A program made the position numbers and the translations under genes. From Halomonas sp. H10-9-1 (GTDB lineage: Bacteria > Pseudomonadota > Gammaproteobacteria > Pseudomonadales > Halomonadaceae), in the NCBI RefSeq assembly GCF_040147005.1, contig NZ_JAMSHO010000001.1, positions 1,302,001-1,366,000 on the forward strand: a DNA stretch of 64,000 bases, in the 5' to 3' direction. Numbering within the stretch: the first letter of the stretch is position 1; each line of letters opens with the position of its first letter. Shown piece by piece: positions 16,591 through 25,437 of this stretch. The notes under the pieces are model-generated. The model ran no database searches and was not told the DNA's origin. It was given only the letters and a program-made list of their open reading frames with translations.

Positions 16591-17420
16591 GCCAGCGGCC
16601 GGAGACTCTCGCCGATGCCCCCCTGGGGCGCGAATCCGCCTATCCCGAGCGCTATGACGCCGGGCTGCTCTATCCCATCCCCCGTGCCGCCAACCGCGCC
16701 CCGCTGGGGATCGAGGAGGGCGCCTTGCCCTTCGTCGGCGAGGACGAGTGGCACGCCTTCGAGGTCAGCTGGCTCAACGCCCGGGGCAAGCCGGTGGTCG
16801 CCGTGGCTCGCTTCCGGGTACCGGCGCAGTCGCCCTGCCTGATCGAATCGAAGTCGTGGAAGCTCTACCTCAACGGCTTCAACCAGAGCCGCTTCGCCAG
16901 TCGCGAGGCGGTCATCGAGACCCTGGAGCGCGACCTGGCGCAGGTTGCCGGGGCCGCGGTGTCGGTGGAACTCTTCGCGGTCGACGACGAGGCGCTCGCG
17001 CCGCGCCGGCTGCCCGGCGAGTGCCTGGACGACCTGGATATCGCCATCGACGACTACACCCCGAGTGCCGAACACCTGCGTGTCGGCGACGAGGTGGTGG
17101 AGGAGACCCTCCACTCCCACCTGCTCAAGTCCAACTGCCCGGTCACCGGCCAGCCCGACTGGGGCAGCGTGCTGATCCGCTACCGCGGGCCGCGCCTCGA
17201 CCGCGAGGGACTGCTGCGCTACCTGGTGGGCTACCGCCAGCACCAGGACTTCCACGAGCACTGCGTGGAGCATATCTTCATGGACCTGATGGCCCGCGCC
17301 CGACCCGAGCGGCTGCTGGTGCTGGCGCGTTACGTGCGCCGCGGCGGGCTGGACATCAGCCCCTGGCGCGCCACCCCGGGTGAGCGTCCCCCGGCGCCGC
17401 TGCGGCTCTCTCGCCAGTAA
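16587..17420 (+). CDS. queF: NADPH-dependent 7-cyano-7-deazaguanine reductase QueF
   Basis: 277 residues, the long two-domain (E. coli, about 282 aa) form. QueF reduces preQ0 to preQ1 in queuosine biosynthesis. The catalytic Cys is C184 in LLKSNCPVTGQPDWGS, and the ESKSWKLYLNGFNQSRF segment with the H-x-D-F-H-E-H-C-V-E motif (QHQDFHEHCVEHIF) is characteristic. It starts inside the yadH stop (ATGA), so it is co-transcribed with yadGH although the functions look unrelated. Confident. Confidence 0.95.
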   Translation: MSQRPETLADAPLGRESAYPERYDAGLLYPIPRAANRAPLGIEEGALPFVGEDEWHAFEVSWLNARGKPVVAVARFRVPAQSPCLIESKSWKLYLNGFNQSRFASREAVIETLERDLAQVAGAAVSVELFAVDDEALAPRRLPGECLDDLDIAIDDYTPSAEHLRVGDEVVEETLHSHLLKSNCPVTGQPDWGSVLIRYRGPRLDREGLLRYLVGYRQHQDFHEHCVEHIFMDLMARARPERLLVLARYVRRGGLDISPWRATPGERPPAPLRLSRQ

Positions 17421-17482
17421 GGACGCGCGGCAGAGAGGCGCTAGGCGGGCAGGGCTATCGCAGTTACGAAGGCCGAGGGGCG

Positions 17483-17577
17483 CTGGGGGCAAGCCGACGA
17501 GGAGGTCCTACGCCAGGGATGGCGTCGGTAGCGCCCAAGGAAGGGTTCACAGCGCCTCCTCACAGGCTTGCCCCCAG
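17483..17577. repeat. Structured intergenic repeat, copy B
   Basis: A 95-bp element after queF. Perfect 13-bp outer arms CTGGGGGCAAGCC (17483-17495) and GGCTTGCCCCCAG (17565-17577), inner arms GAGGAGG (17499-17505) and CCTCCTC (17555-17561), and a loop hairpin ACGCCA/TGGCGT (17510-17515 with 17520-17525). The loop is almost the same as in copy A at 4856-4949; the arms are different in sequence. Confidence 0.8.
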
Positions 17578-17663
17578 ATCAGCCCCGAGCGATGTATCTA
17601 TCTGCGATAGCCCTAACGAGGAGGGCGCCCGGCACGACAGGCGTTCGGGCAGCTGATAGAGTG

Positions 17664-17680
17664 ACGAGAAAGATTCTCGT
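17664..17680. promoter_or_regulatory. Palindrome upstream of the nitroreductase gene
   Basis: ACGAGAA-AGA-TTCTCGT, a perfect 7-3-7 inverted repeat 24 bases before the ydjA-like start codon. Position and symmetry fit an operator, but no matching regulator was recognised. Confidence 0.35.
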
Positions 17681-17704
17681 CTGAAAAACCCAAGGAGAGA
17701 CTCA

Positions 17705-18265
17705 ATGGACGCGCTGACGCTGCTGCACGAACGCAGCTCCATGGGCAAGTTGATGGGCCCGCCGCCGAGCCCCGATCAGCTCGAGGCCATTTATCGGGCG
17801 GCGCTGCGGGCGCCGGATCACAAGGAGTTGCGCCCCTGGCGCTTCATCGAGTTCTCCGGCGAGGGCCTCTCGCGCCTCGGCGAGCTGTTCGCCGAGGCCG
17901 AGTTCCACGAGGATCCCCACGCCTCTGACACCACCCTCAACGCGGCTCGCAAGAAGCTGCTGCGTGCGCCGATGATCATCGCGGTGATCGCCAAGGTCAC
18001 CCCGAACGAGCCCAAGGTGCCGAAGGTCGAGCAGGTAATCTCTGCCGGCTGTGCCGCCCACGGTATCCTGCTCGCCGCCCACGCCCTGGGCCTCGGTGCC
18101 ATGTGGCGCAGCGGCAAGTACGCCTTCGACCCGGTGGTGCGCAAGGGGCTGGGCCTCGAGGAGGAGGACGAGGTGGTGGCCTTCATCTATCTGGGCCGTC
18201 TCGGCGGGCGCCACAAGCCGCTGCCGGAACACGATATCGGTGCCTTCGTCGAGCGCTGGCGCTGA
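17705..18265 (+). CDS. Nitroreductase family protein (YdjA-like)
   Basis: 186 residues, the size of E. coli YdjA (183), the smallest nitroreductase type. Motifs: RSSMGKLMGPPPSPDQLEAI at the N-terminus, APDHKELRPWRF (FMN contact), then AAHGILLAAHALGLGAMWRSG and the C-terminal IYLGRLGGRHKP. Members bind FMN as a dimer and reduce nitro or quinone compounds with NAD(P)H; physiological substrate unknown. AAGGAGAGA lies seven bases before the ATG. The thioesterase gene starts immediately downstream. Confidence 0.88.
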   Translation: MDALTLLHERSSMGKLMGPPPSPDQLEAIYRAALRAPDHKELRPWRFIEFSGEGLSRLGELFAEAEFHEDPHASDTTLNAARKKLLRAPMIIAVIAKVTPNEPKVPKVEQVISAGCAAHGILLAAHALGLGAMWRSGKYAFDPVVRKGLGLEEEDEVVAFIYLGRLGGRHKPLPEHDIGAFVERWR

Positions 18266-18266
18266 G

Positions 18267-18770
18267 GTGCGCGAGGTCGGCGTTCCCCACCCGCGCCTCC
18301 CGCTGCCGTCCCCCGGCGGCGAGGATGACCCCACGGCCTTCCTGACCTGGCTAGGCGAGGCGATCCCCATGGTGGCGCATCTCGGCATCCGCGAGATGCA
18401 CCGCGACGGCGACGTCCTCCACTGGTCGCTGGCCCTCACTCCCAGCCTCAACGACAAGGGTACCGGTTTCGGCGGCGCCCTGGCCGCCCAGACCACCCTG
18501 CTGGGATGGTGTTGGACCACCCTCTGGCTGCGCCGTCGCGGACTCTCCCGCGACGTCGTCGTGGCCGAGGCGACCCAGCGCTTCCTCGCCCCGGTGACCG
18601 GCGACTATCGCCTGGAGTGCCTGCCCGAGGACGCGCGGGGGCCCGAGGTTCTCGCCGCGCGGCTCGCCGAGAAGGGGCGTGGGCGCATCCGTCTGGTTCA
18701 GCGCCTGTGGTGCGGCGATACCCTCTGCCTGGAAGCCCGCGGCGACTACGCGGTACTGCCAGCGGCTTGA
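18267..18770 (+). CDS. Thioesterase (YiiD C-terminal-domain type, hotdog fold)
   Basis: 167 residues if translated from the GTG right after the nitroreductase stop; a later start near 18369 (MVAHLGIREM) is possible. Residues from about 30 on match the putative-thioesterase domain found at the C-terminus of E. coli YiiD/FabY: MVAHLGIREMHRDGDVLHW, LNDKGTGFGGALAAQTTLLG (the helix with the G-T-x-F-G-G-x-L motif) and LRRRGLSRDVVVAEATQRFLAP. The acetyltransferase half of YiiD is missing. Likely hydrolyses an acyl-thioester in the cytoplasm. Start codon uncertain. Confidence 0.75.
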   Translation: MREVGVPHPRLPLPSPGGEDDPTAFLTWLGEAIPMVAHLGIREMHRDGDVLHWSLALTPSLNDKGTGFGGALAAQTTLLGWCWTTLWLRRRGLSRDVVVAEATQRFLAPVTGDYRLECLPEDARGPEVLAARLAEKGRGRIRLVQRLWCGDTLCLEARGDYAVLPAA

Positions 18771-20306
18771 ATGTGGGCCTCCGGTCGTCACGATTCCACC
18801 TTCTATACCGAGATGTGGCAGACCATCGCCGCCGATGGCAGCTGGCAGGGCGAGGTGTGGAATCGCCGCAAGAGCGGCGAGGTCTACCCCCAGTGGCTGA
18901 CCATCAGCGCCATCCACGACGACCACGGTGGGGTCCTGCACTATGTCGCCACCCTCACCGACCTCTCCGCGACCAAGGCGGCGGAGTCCACCATCCAGCG
19001 CCTGGCCTTCTACGACCCCTTGACCGGCCTGCCCAATCGCCGCCTGCTGATCGATCGCCTGGGCGAGGTGATCAAGCACACGCGGCGGCGGGGTCACTAC
19101 GCCGCCCTCTTGCTGGTGGGGCTGGACAACTTCAAGGCCTACAACAGCACCCTGGGCCACGCCCGCGGCGACACCCTGCTGCGTCACCTGGCGGAGGGGC
19201 TGCGCGGTCGCCTGCGCGAGAGCGACACCCTGGCGCGCTGGGGTGGCGACCAGTTCGCCCTGCTGGTCCAGGACCTGGGAGAGCGCTCCGCCCATGCCGC
19301 CCGCGGCGTCGAGCGCCTGGCCGACAAGCTGCTTCACGAGGTGGCGCGCCTGGCCGGCGGCGAAGACGTGACCCTGCCCCTCTCGGCCAGCATCGGCATC
19401 GCGCTGTTCCACGACGACGAGCTGGACGCCGCCGAGGCGATCCAGCAGGCGGAGCTCGCCATGTACGAGGCCAAGCGGGAGGGCGGGGCGGCGCTGCGCT
19501 TCTTCGACCGCGCCATGCAGACCCAGGTGATCGAGCGCGCTCACCTGGAGGCGGACCTAGAGCGCGCCCTCGACGCCGACCAGCTGCGCCTCTTCTATCA
19601 GCCCCAGGTTGATGCCGCGGGGGTCACCGTGGGACTGGAGGCGCTGCTGCGCTGGGAGCATCCGGTGCGCGGCATGGTCTCGCCGGGGGTGTTCATCCCC
19701 CTGGCCGAGGAGGGCGGGCGCATCGTGGCCATCGGCAATTGGGTGCTGGAGCAGGCCTGCCACCAGCTGGCGCATTGGGCTGACCAGCCGGCGCGATGCG
19801 AGCTGACCATCTCGGTGAATGTCAGCCCGGTACAGTTCCGCGAGGCGGGCTTCGTCGACGGGGTTCGCGAGATCCGCGCCGCCACCGGCGCCGACCCGCG
19901 GCGGCTGGTGCTGGAGGTGACCGAGTCGCTGTTCCTGCAGGACCCGAAGCTGGCCCGCGAGACCATGCTGGCGCTCAGCGCGCTGGGGGTGCGTTTCGCC
20001 CTGGACGACTTCGGCACCGGCTACTCGTCGCTGAGCTACCTCAAGCGCCTGCCCCTGGACGAGCTCAAGATCGACCAGAGCTTCGTGCGCGACCTGTTGG
20101 CGAGCCCCGCCGACGCCGCCATCGTCGAGACCATCATCGCCCTGGCCGACCGGCTCTCGCTGTCGGTCACCGCCGAGGGGGTGGAGACCGAGGCCCAGGC
20201 GGCCTGGCTACGCGATCACGGTTGCCGCCACTTCCAGGGCTACCTCTTCGCGCGGCCGGCGCCGCTGGTGAGCGGGAAGGAGCCCCTGCCGGGGCTTCCG
20301 AGCTGA
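18771..20306 (+). CDS. GGDEF-EAL protein with truncated PAS domain, probable c-di-GMP phosphodiesterase
   Basis: 511 residues. The first 70 are only the second half of a PAS domain plus PAC (GRHDSTFYTEMWQTI; WNRRKSGEVYPQWLTISAI), so the sensor and any N-terminal membrane part are lost. The GGDEF domain (about 80-245) carries RWGGDQF instead of GGDEF and is probably inactive as a cyclase. The EAL domain (about 255-495) keeps EALLRWEHP, NVSPVQF, the ExT and DDFGTGYSSLSYL motifs, so c-di-GMP hydrolysis is plausible. The ATG abuts the upstream stop with no visible ribosome site. Either coupled translation or a decaying remnant. Confidence 0.8.
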   Translation: MWASGRHDSTFYTEMWQTIAADGSWQGEVWNRRKSGEVYPQWLTISAIHDDHGGVLHYVATLTDLSATKAAESTIQRLAFYDPLTGLPNRRLLIDRLGEVIKHTRRRGHYAALLLVGLDNFKAYNSTLGHARGDTLLRHLAEGLRGRLRESDTLARWGGDQFALLVQDLGERSAHAARGVERLADKLLHEVARLAGGEDVTLPLSASIGIALFHDDELDAAEAIQQAELAMYEAKREGGAALRFFDRAMQTQVIERAHLEADLERALDADQLRLFYQPQVDAAGVTVGLEALLRWEHPVRGMVSPGVFIPLAEEGGRIVAIGNWVLEQACHQLAHWADQPARCELTISVNVSPVQFREAGFVDGVREIRAATGADPRRLVLEVTESLFLQDPKLARETMLALSALGVRFALDDFGTGYSSLSYLKRLPLDELKIDQSFVRDLLASPADAAIVETIIALADRLSLSVTAEGVETEAQAAWLRDHGCRHFQGYLFARPAPLVSGKEPLPGLPS

Positions 20307-20334
20307 CGCCGTCCCGGCCGATGGCGGCGGCGAG

Positions 20335-22740
20335 TCAGCGGCCGTAGCGCGACAGCATCACTGCGGGTTCCAGCGGCCGGGCGAACAGGAAGCCCTGCAC
20401 CTCGTCGATACCCAGCGAGCGTAGCCACTCGGCCTGCTCCGGTTCCTCGACCCCTTCGGCCACCACCGCCAGCCCCAGGTGCCGGGAGAACTGCACCATG
20501 GCGGCATAGGCTTCCCGGGCCCGGGGATAGCGGTCGGCGCCCAGCAGTAGACTGCGGTCCATCTTGATCGCCGTGAAGGGCAGACGCTGGATCAGCTGGA
20601 AGGAGGTGTTGCCGGTGCCGAAGTCGTCCAGCGCCAGGCGCACGCCGTGGGCCCGCAGGTCGTTCATGTGCCGCTCCACCGCCTCCAAGTCACGGAAGTC
20701 GGAGTGCTCGGTGACCTCCAGCTCGATCATCGACGCCGGCAGCGCCAGGGCCTGCAGCCGTTCCAGCAGGCGGCGCCGGAAGGCCGCCTCGGCCAGGGTC
20801 GCCAGCTTGACGTTGATGGCCAGGCTGCCGAGCCCTGGCAGCCGTGGCCTGGCGGCGGCCAGCCAGGTGAGGCTCTCCTCCATCACCCAGTGGTCCAGCC
20901 GCGAGGCCAGCCCGAGGATCTCCGCCACCGGCAGGAACTCGCCGGGAGAGATCTCGCCCAGCACCGGGTGATGCCAGCGCAGCAGCACCTCGGCGCCGCG
21001 CAGCTCGCCGTCGGCCGCGGCCACCTTGGGCTGCAGCACCAGCCGCCATTCGCGGCCGGGGTCGTCGATCAGCCCCTCGAGGGCATCGGAGAGCTGGCGG
21101 AAGCGGGTGGCACGCTCCCGGTCGAGCGGCTCGACACGGATCAGTGGCTGCCGCCAGCCCTGGCGCTCGAGGCGAAACAGCCCGTCGTCCAGGGCCGCGC
21201 GGCACTGGGGGAAGTCCGCCTCGCTGCCGGGCAGGCGCAGCAGGCTGGCGTACCAGGCCAGGCGGCGTATGCCGCCCTCGTCGCTGGCATGCGCCAGGGA
21301 GGTGAGCATGCGGTCGACCAGGGGCTCGGCCTGGTCGCGATCGTGGAGCGGCAGGAAGCCGATCACCCCCAGGTCGGCGTTGAGGTAGAGTCGGCCCGCG
21401 CGGGGCAGCAGCCTGCGCAGGGTGGCGAGCTGCTCCCGGAACAGCGCCTGGGCGGCGGGCAGGCCGAGGTGCTGGCGGTAGTCACGCAGCCCCGGCGAGA
21501 CCAGTGCAAACAGCCAGCCGCCGGCGTGGCGACGGCACAGCCCGGGCAGTTCGTTCTCCAGCACCTGGCGAGTCGGCAGGCCGCTGCCCGGGTCGATGGC
21601 CAGCCGGCGCTGGGCGCGCCTGGCGCGGCGCCGCGACAGCCCCATCAGCAGCAGCGCCGCGAGCAGCACGGCGGTGACCGCGCCACCCCCGCGGATCAGC
21701 AGCGAGATCCGGCTGTCGGCGTTGGCGATGGTGCCCTCCACCGCCAGCCACTCGATGCTGTCGCGGTAGGCCTCGGGGGCCTGGCGATGGAAGCTGGCGT
21801 GCAGTGCGTAGCGCCCCGCCCCGACCTCCTGGATGGCCGGCAGGGCCTCGAAGGCGGGGCTGATCAGCGACTCCACCGCCAGCCGTCCCAGGCGCCGGGT
21901 GTCGAGCAGGGCGCCTCCGGCGCACCCCAGCGACACCTGGTAGGGGAGGTGGCAGAACACCCGCACGCCGCGCTCGGCGAGCCGCTCCAGCCACTCCCGT
22001 GAGCCGGGATAGAGGTCCTGGGCACCGGTGGTGTGGCCCTCCACGAGGTAGACGCGGGTATCCGCCGGCAGGCGCTCGAGGGCGGCCAGCACGCTCTCCG
22101 GGCGCCACTCCCACAGCACCCGGGCGGCCCTGATCTCCGGCTCCTCGGCGATGCTGTCGAGGAAGTGCCGGGTCAGGTAGCGCCCGCTGCCCTGTTCGTC
22201 ACCCAGCACCAGCAGCGACAGCGGCTCGCCGAAGAGCGCCCGGAGGAACGCCAGCGACTGGCGCTCTACCCTGCGGGTGACGATCACGCGCACGCCGCGC
22301 TCGATGGCCCGGGCGAGCAGCTCGGGGTCGTTGATGCCGATCGCCACCACCCGGGTGGGGTGGTCCAGGGCCGCGGGGTGGCGCAGGTAGAAGCGCAGGG
22401 CGGCATCATCGATCAGCAGCACCCGCTCGGCGGGGGCCACGGCGCGGCGCTCGGCGAGGCGGCGGCGCTCGATGTCGAAGGCGGTCTCGAGGCCAAGCCG
22501 GCGGGCGTCCAGATAGTCGACGTCCAGGCCCTCGTCCCAGCCGAGCTGTATCGCCGCCTCTTCGATTCGGTCGACCAGCTCGTCCGACCAGGGGCTGCCC
22601 CGGTGGTAGGAGGCGAGCACCTGGATGGCATCGCCCGTTGCTTCGGCATCGGGTTGCGCCTGGGCTGTCGGCCCCAGGCTTCCGGCCAGCAGCAACCAGG
22701 GAGCGCCCCAGCGGGTCAGTCGGCGCAGGCCCCTGTGCAT
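20335..22740 (-). CDS. EAL-domain protein with periplasmic substrate-binding-like sensor
   Basis: 801 residues. Signal-like N-terminus (APWLLLAGSLGPTAQAQ), then about 290 residues resembling periplasmic ABC-type binding proteins (QVLASYHRGSPWSDEL; VVAIGINDPELLARAIERGV), a membrane helix near 355-375 (GGGAVTAVLLAALLLMGLS), a degenerate GGDEF-like region (IDPGSGLPTRQVLENELPGL; no GGDEF motif) and a C-terminal EAL domain (about 550-795). The signature reads EVLLRWHHP rather than EAL; NVKLATL, ELEVTEHSD and DDFGTGNTSFQLI are present. A ligand-controlled phosphodiesterase is likely. Its start overlaps the stop of the diguanylate cyclase upstream by one base, so they are one operon. Confidence 0.85.
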   Translation of the reverse strand: MHRGLRRLTRWGAPWLLLAGSLGPTAQAQPDAEATGDAIQVLASYHRGSPWSDELVDRIEEAAIQLGWDEGLDVDYLDARRLGLETAFDIERRRLAERRAVAPAERVLLIDDAALRFYLRHPAALDHPTRVVAIGINDPELLARAIERGVRVIVTRRVERQSLAFLRALFGEPLSLLVLGDEQGSGRYLTRHFLDSIAEEPEIRAARVLWEWRPESVLAALERLPADTRVYLVEGHTTGAQDLYPGSREWLERLAERGVRVFCHLPYQVSLGCAGGALLDTRRLGRLAVESLISPAFEALPAIQEVGAGRYALHASFHRQAPEAYRDSIEWLAVEGTIANADSRISLLIRGGGAVTAVLLAALLLMGLSRRRARRAQRRLAIDPGSGLPTRQVLENELPGLCRRHAGGWLFALVSPGLRDYRQHLGLPAAQALFREQLATLRRLLPRAGRLYLNADLGVIGFLPLHDRDQAEPLVDRMLTSLAHASDEGGIRRLAWYASLLRLPGSEADFPQCRAALDDGLFRLERQGWRQPLIRVEPLDRERATRFRQLSDALEGLIDDPGREWRLVLQPKVAAADGELRGAEVLLRWHHPVLGEISPGEFLPVAEILGLASRLDHWVMEESLTWLAAARPRLPGLGSLAINVKLATLAEAAFRRRLLERLQALALPASMIELEVTEHSDFRDLEAVERHMNDLRAHGVRLALDDFGTGNTSFQLIQRLPFTAIKMDRSLLLGADRYPRAREAYAAMVQFSRHLGLAVVAEGVEEPEQAEWLRSLGIDEVQGFLFARPLEPAVMLSRYGR

Positions 22741-24425
22741 CAGGCCACCACCAGTCGGTCGCGGCCGTTCTCCTTGGCGCGGTAGAGCGCCTCGTCGGCG
22801 CGCTGCAGCGCGCTTTCCAGCGTCTCGCCGGGCTGGGCCAGGCAGGCGCCCACGCTGACGGTGACACCGCCACCTGGGTAACGGGCCTGCTCGGCGACTT
22901 CCTGGCGCAGGCGGGCGGCGATAGTCATCAGGTCGTCGGCCTCACAGGGGGTCAGCAGCACCAGGAATTCATCACCGCCCCAACGCGCCGCGTGGTCGTA
23001 GCCGCGCAGGCCGGCCTCCAGCACCCGGGCGACCTCGCACAGTGCCTGGTCGCCGGCGGCATGGCCCGCATCGTCGTTGATCTCCTTGAAGCGGTCCAGG
23101 TCGAGCCAGATCAGGCCGAAGGCGAGGTTGTCGCGAGCCGCCCGCGCGGTCTGCTCCCCCAATAGCAGGGTCATGCCCCGGCGATTGAGTAAGCCGGTCA
23201 GCACGTCGACTCGGGCCAGGCGCTCCAGCTCCTCGGTGCGCTCGCGTACCTTGGCTTCCAGCGCCTCGGTGTGGCGGGTGACCTCGTCGGCCATGTCGCC
23301 GAAATGGCGGATCAGCTGGCCCATCTCGCCGCTACCGCGGGGCAGAGAAACCTCGCGGCGCCCCTCGCGCAGCGCCCCCATGGCCTGCCTGAGCGAGGCC
23401 ATGGGGCTGAGCAGCTGGCGGTGTAGCGCCCAGTAGAACAGCAGCAGTGCCACCAGCAGAAAGGCGATCAGCAGGCCCAGCGCCGGCACGAAGCTGGCCA
23501 CCGGCATTACCTCGTCGAGGTCGAGCAGCGTGACCTCGAACCAGCCGATGCTGGCCAGGTAGGCGATGCCGGCGAGGTGGCGTTTGCCGTCCACGGTGAC
23601 GAAATCGGTGATCACACTGGGTTGCTCCAGCGGGGCATCGCGCAGGCGACGCATGCGCTCCATCACCCGCTCGCCGTCGCTGGGGAGGTCGAACAGCAGG
23701 TCGAGGGTGCGCTTCTGCCCCTCGGGCTTGACGAAGCTGGCGAAGTCGATGAAGCGTGGATCGCGGTAGAGCTGGATGGCGCCGTTGACGTCGGCAAACA
23801 GGGTGGTGATGCCGCGCTGATCGATGTCGATGATCTGCTCGAGGATGTTGCCGAGCTCGATGCCGGTGCCTACCACGCCGAGGATCTCGCCCTCTTCGTC
23901 GCGCATCAGCACGTCGATCCACAGCTGGGTGATACCGAGCTCGACGTCCGGGTTGACGTTGAGGTGGAAGTCTCGCCCCTCTTCGATCAGCTGATAGAAC
24001 CAGGCGTCGGCGGGGCGGTTCTCGCGCAGGTGGTAGCGCAGCGGGTCATCGCCGAAGTCGTCCTCGGCGTTGTTATGGTAGTAGGCGCCGCTCTCGCGAA
24101 GGGCGACGAAGTAGTTGCGGTCGATGAAGTTGCGCCGGAAGCTCTCCATCTCGCTGATCGCCTGGGCGCGCAGCAGGGGCTCCTCGGGGTTTGCCGCCCA
24201 GCGCTTGAGCACCTGGGAGTTGGCGAGCTGGTGGGCGAGGGCGACCTCGCGCTCCAGCGGCTGCAGCAGGCGGGCGCTGTCGTATTGCACCTGTACCTCG
24301 GCCACCCGTCGTCCCCACTGCTCGACGATCCGCTCCGCCATGTACTGGAAGCTGAACCAGGCCAGCAGCGAGGCACCCAGCATCAGGGCCGCCGCCACCA
24401 GCAGGAAGCGCAGTTTCAGGCTCAA
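22740..24425 (-). CDS. Membrane diguanylate cyclase (Cache-HAMP-GGDEF)
   Basis: 561 residues: membrane helix at 8-28, an extracytoplasmic Cache-like sensor to about 315 (FRRNFIDRNYFVALRESGAYYHNN; GVVGTGIELGNILEQI), second helix about 318-340, HAMP linker with coiled coil, and a C-terminal GGDEF domain. The catalytic site RWGGDEF is intact and an inhibitory I-site RGYD lies five residues before it, so an active, feedback-controlled cyclase is expected. Paired with the EAL protein downstream, giving opposing c-di-GMP activities in one operon. Confidence 0.9.
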   Translation of the reverse strand: MSLKLRFLLVAAALMLGASLLAWFSFQYMAERIVEQWGRRVAEVQVQYDSARLLQPLEREVALAHQLANSQVLKRWAANPEEPLLRAQAISEMESFRRNFIDRNYFVALRESGAYYHNNAEDDFGDDPLRYHLRENRPADAWFYQLIEEGRDFHLNVNPDVELGITQLWIDVLMRDEEGEILGVVGTGIELGNILEQIIDIDQRGITTLFADVNGAIQLYRDPRFIDFASFVKPEGQKRTLDLLFDLPSDGERVMERMRRLRDAPLEQPSVITDFVTVDGKRHLAGIAYLASIGWFEVTLLDLDEVMPVASFVPALGLLIAFLLVALLLFYWALHRQLLSPMASLRQAMGALREGRREVSLPRGSGEMGQLIRHFGDMADEVTRHTEALEAKVRERTEELERLARVDVLTGLLNRRGMTLLLGEQTARAARDNLAFGLIWLDLDRFKEINDDAGHAAGDQALCEVARVLEAGLRGYDHAARWGGDEFLVLLTPCEADDLMTIAARLRQEVAEQARYPGGGVTVSVGACLAQPGETLESALQRADEALYRAKENGRDRLVVA

Positions 24426-24564
24426 GAGAGGCTCCTTCGTTTCTCATCTGCAACGGCGTGGAGGGGATTCGGTATATCTTCAGGATACCTGCTATGCCGG
24501 TGACGGTATTCAGCGCAGGACGTGACGCTGGCAACGCGGAGGAAGATAGGCTTTGAGTAACTCC

Positions 24565-25299
24565 TCAGTGCTCCTCGAGGATGGCCCGCAGCCCTTCGAG
24601 GGAGAGGATGGTCAGCTCTCGCGTGGCAATCTGGATCACCCCCTGGCGCTGGAAACGCCCCAGCACACGACTGACCGTCTCCAGAGCCAGGCCGAGGTGG
24701 CTGCCGATGTCACCGCGGGACATGGCCAGGCGGAACCGGTAGCGGCTGCAGCCGCGCTGCTGGAAGCGTTCGGAGAGCCCCAGCAGGAAGCCGGCCAGGC
24801 GCTGCTCGGCGGTGCGTCCGGACATCAGGCAGAGCTGGCGCTTCTCGCCGCGCAACTCGCGGCTCATGCGATGAAGAAGCGACTCACTGAGGGAGGGGTT
24901 GTTGCAATACAGCTCGCGCAGGCGCGCATAGGGCAGCTCACAGACGAAGGTGGTTTCCATCGCCACCACCGAGGCGGGACAGTGAGATTCGCCGATCCCT
25001 TCCAGGCCCACCGTTTCACCTGGCAAGTAGAATCCCACCACGTGTTCCAGCTCATGGCCCAGGGGCCTGACCACCTGCTTTAGGCTACCGCTGCGCACCA
25101 GATAGAGGCTGGTGAAGGCGTTGCCCTGGGTGATCAGCGATTCACCACGCTTGAGCGGGCTGGGCTGGTCAAGCATCGAGTCGAGCCGCTCCAGTGCATC
25201 CGCGGAGAGGTCCTGAGTCAGGCAGACCCCATGCAGGCTGCAGACGTCACACTGGGCGCCCGGCAAACGGGTGACGGGGTCCTGTTCGGTGGCGGTCAT
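24565..25299 (-). CDS. FNR/Anr-family oxygen-responsive regulator
   Basis: 244 residues of the Crp/Fnr superfamily. An N-terminal C-x2-C-x5-C cluster (CDVCSLHGVC, residues 17-26) plus a later Cys (SHCPAS, about 107) supply the four ligands of an oxygen-labile 4Fe-4S cluster as in FNR. A cyclic-nucleotide-type beta roll follows, then a C-terminal HTH with MSRGDIGSHLGLALETVSRVLGRF, containing the E-x-x-S-R recognition helix of FNR (binds TTGAT-N4-ATCAA). It should activate anaerobic and microaerobic genes. It sits between two groups of c-di-GMP genes. Confidence 0.92.
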   Translation of the reverse strand: MTATEQDPVTRLPGAQCDVCSLHGVCLTQDLSADALERLDSMLDQPSPLKRGESLITQGNAFTSLYLVRSGSLKQVVRPLGHELEHVVGFYLPGETVGLEGIGESHCPASVVAMETTFVCELPYARLRELYCNNPSLSESLLHRMSRELRGEKRQLCLMSGRTAEQRLAGFLLGLSERFQQRGCSRYRFRLAMSRGDIGSHLGLALETVSRVLGRFQRQGVIQIATRELTILSLEGLRAILEEH

Positions 25300-25329
25300 C
25301 TTTCATCCTTGGATGTTGCCGATCAAACC

Positions 25330-25343
25330 TTGACCCGGGTCAG
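25330..25343. promoter_or_regulatory. Possible FNR/Anr box upstream of the fnr-like gene
   Basis: TTGACCCGGGTCAG, close to the FNR consensus TTGAT-N4-ATCAA in its half sites (TTGAC/GTCAG), centred about 37 bases before the start codon. Could mediate autoregulation. Confidence 0.3.
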
Positions 25344-25437
25344 CCTAGCCCACCATGGCGAAATTTAATAGACGGATAGGCGTGTCCAGGCAGGTGGCCT
25401 GCAAGGTAAAGCGGGTATGGGGTGGAGGGCAGCAACG

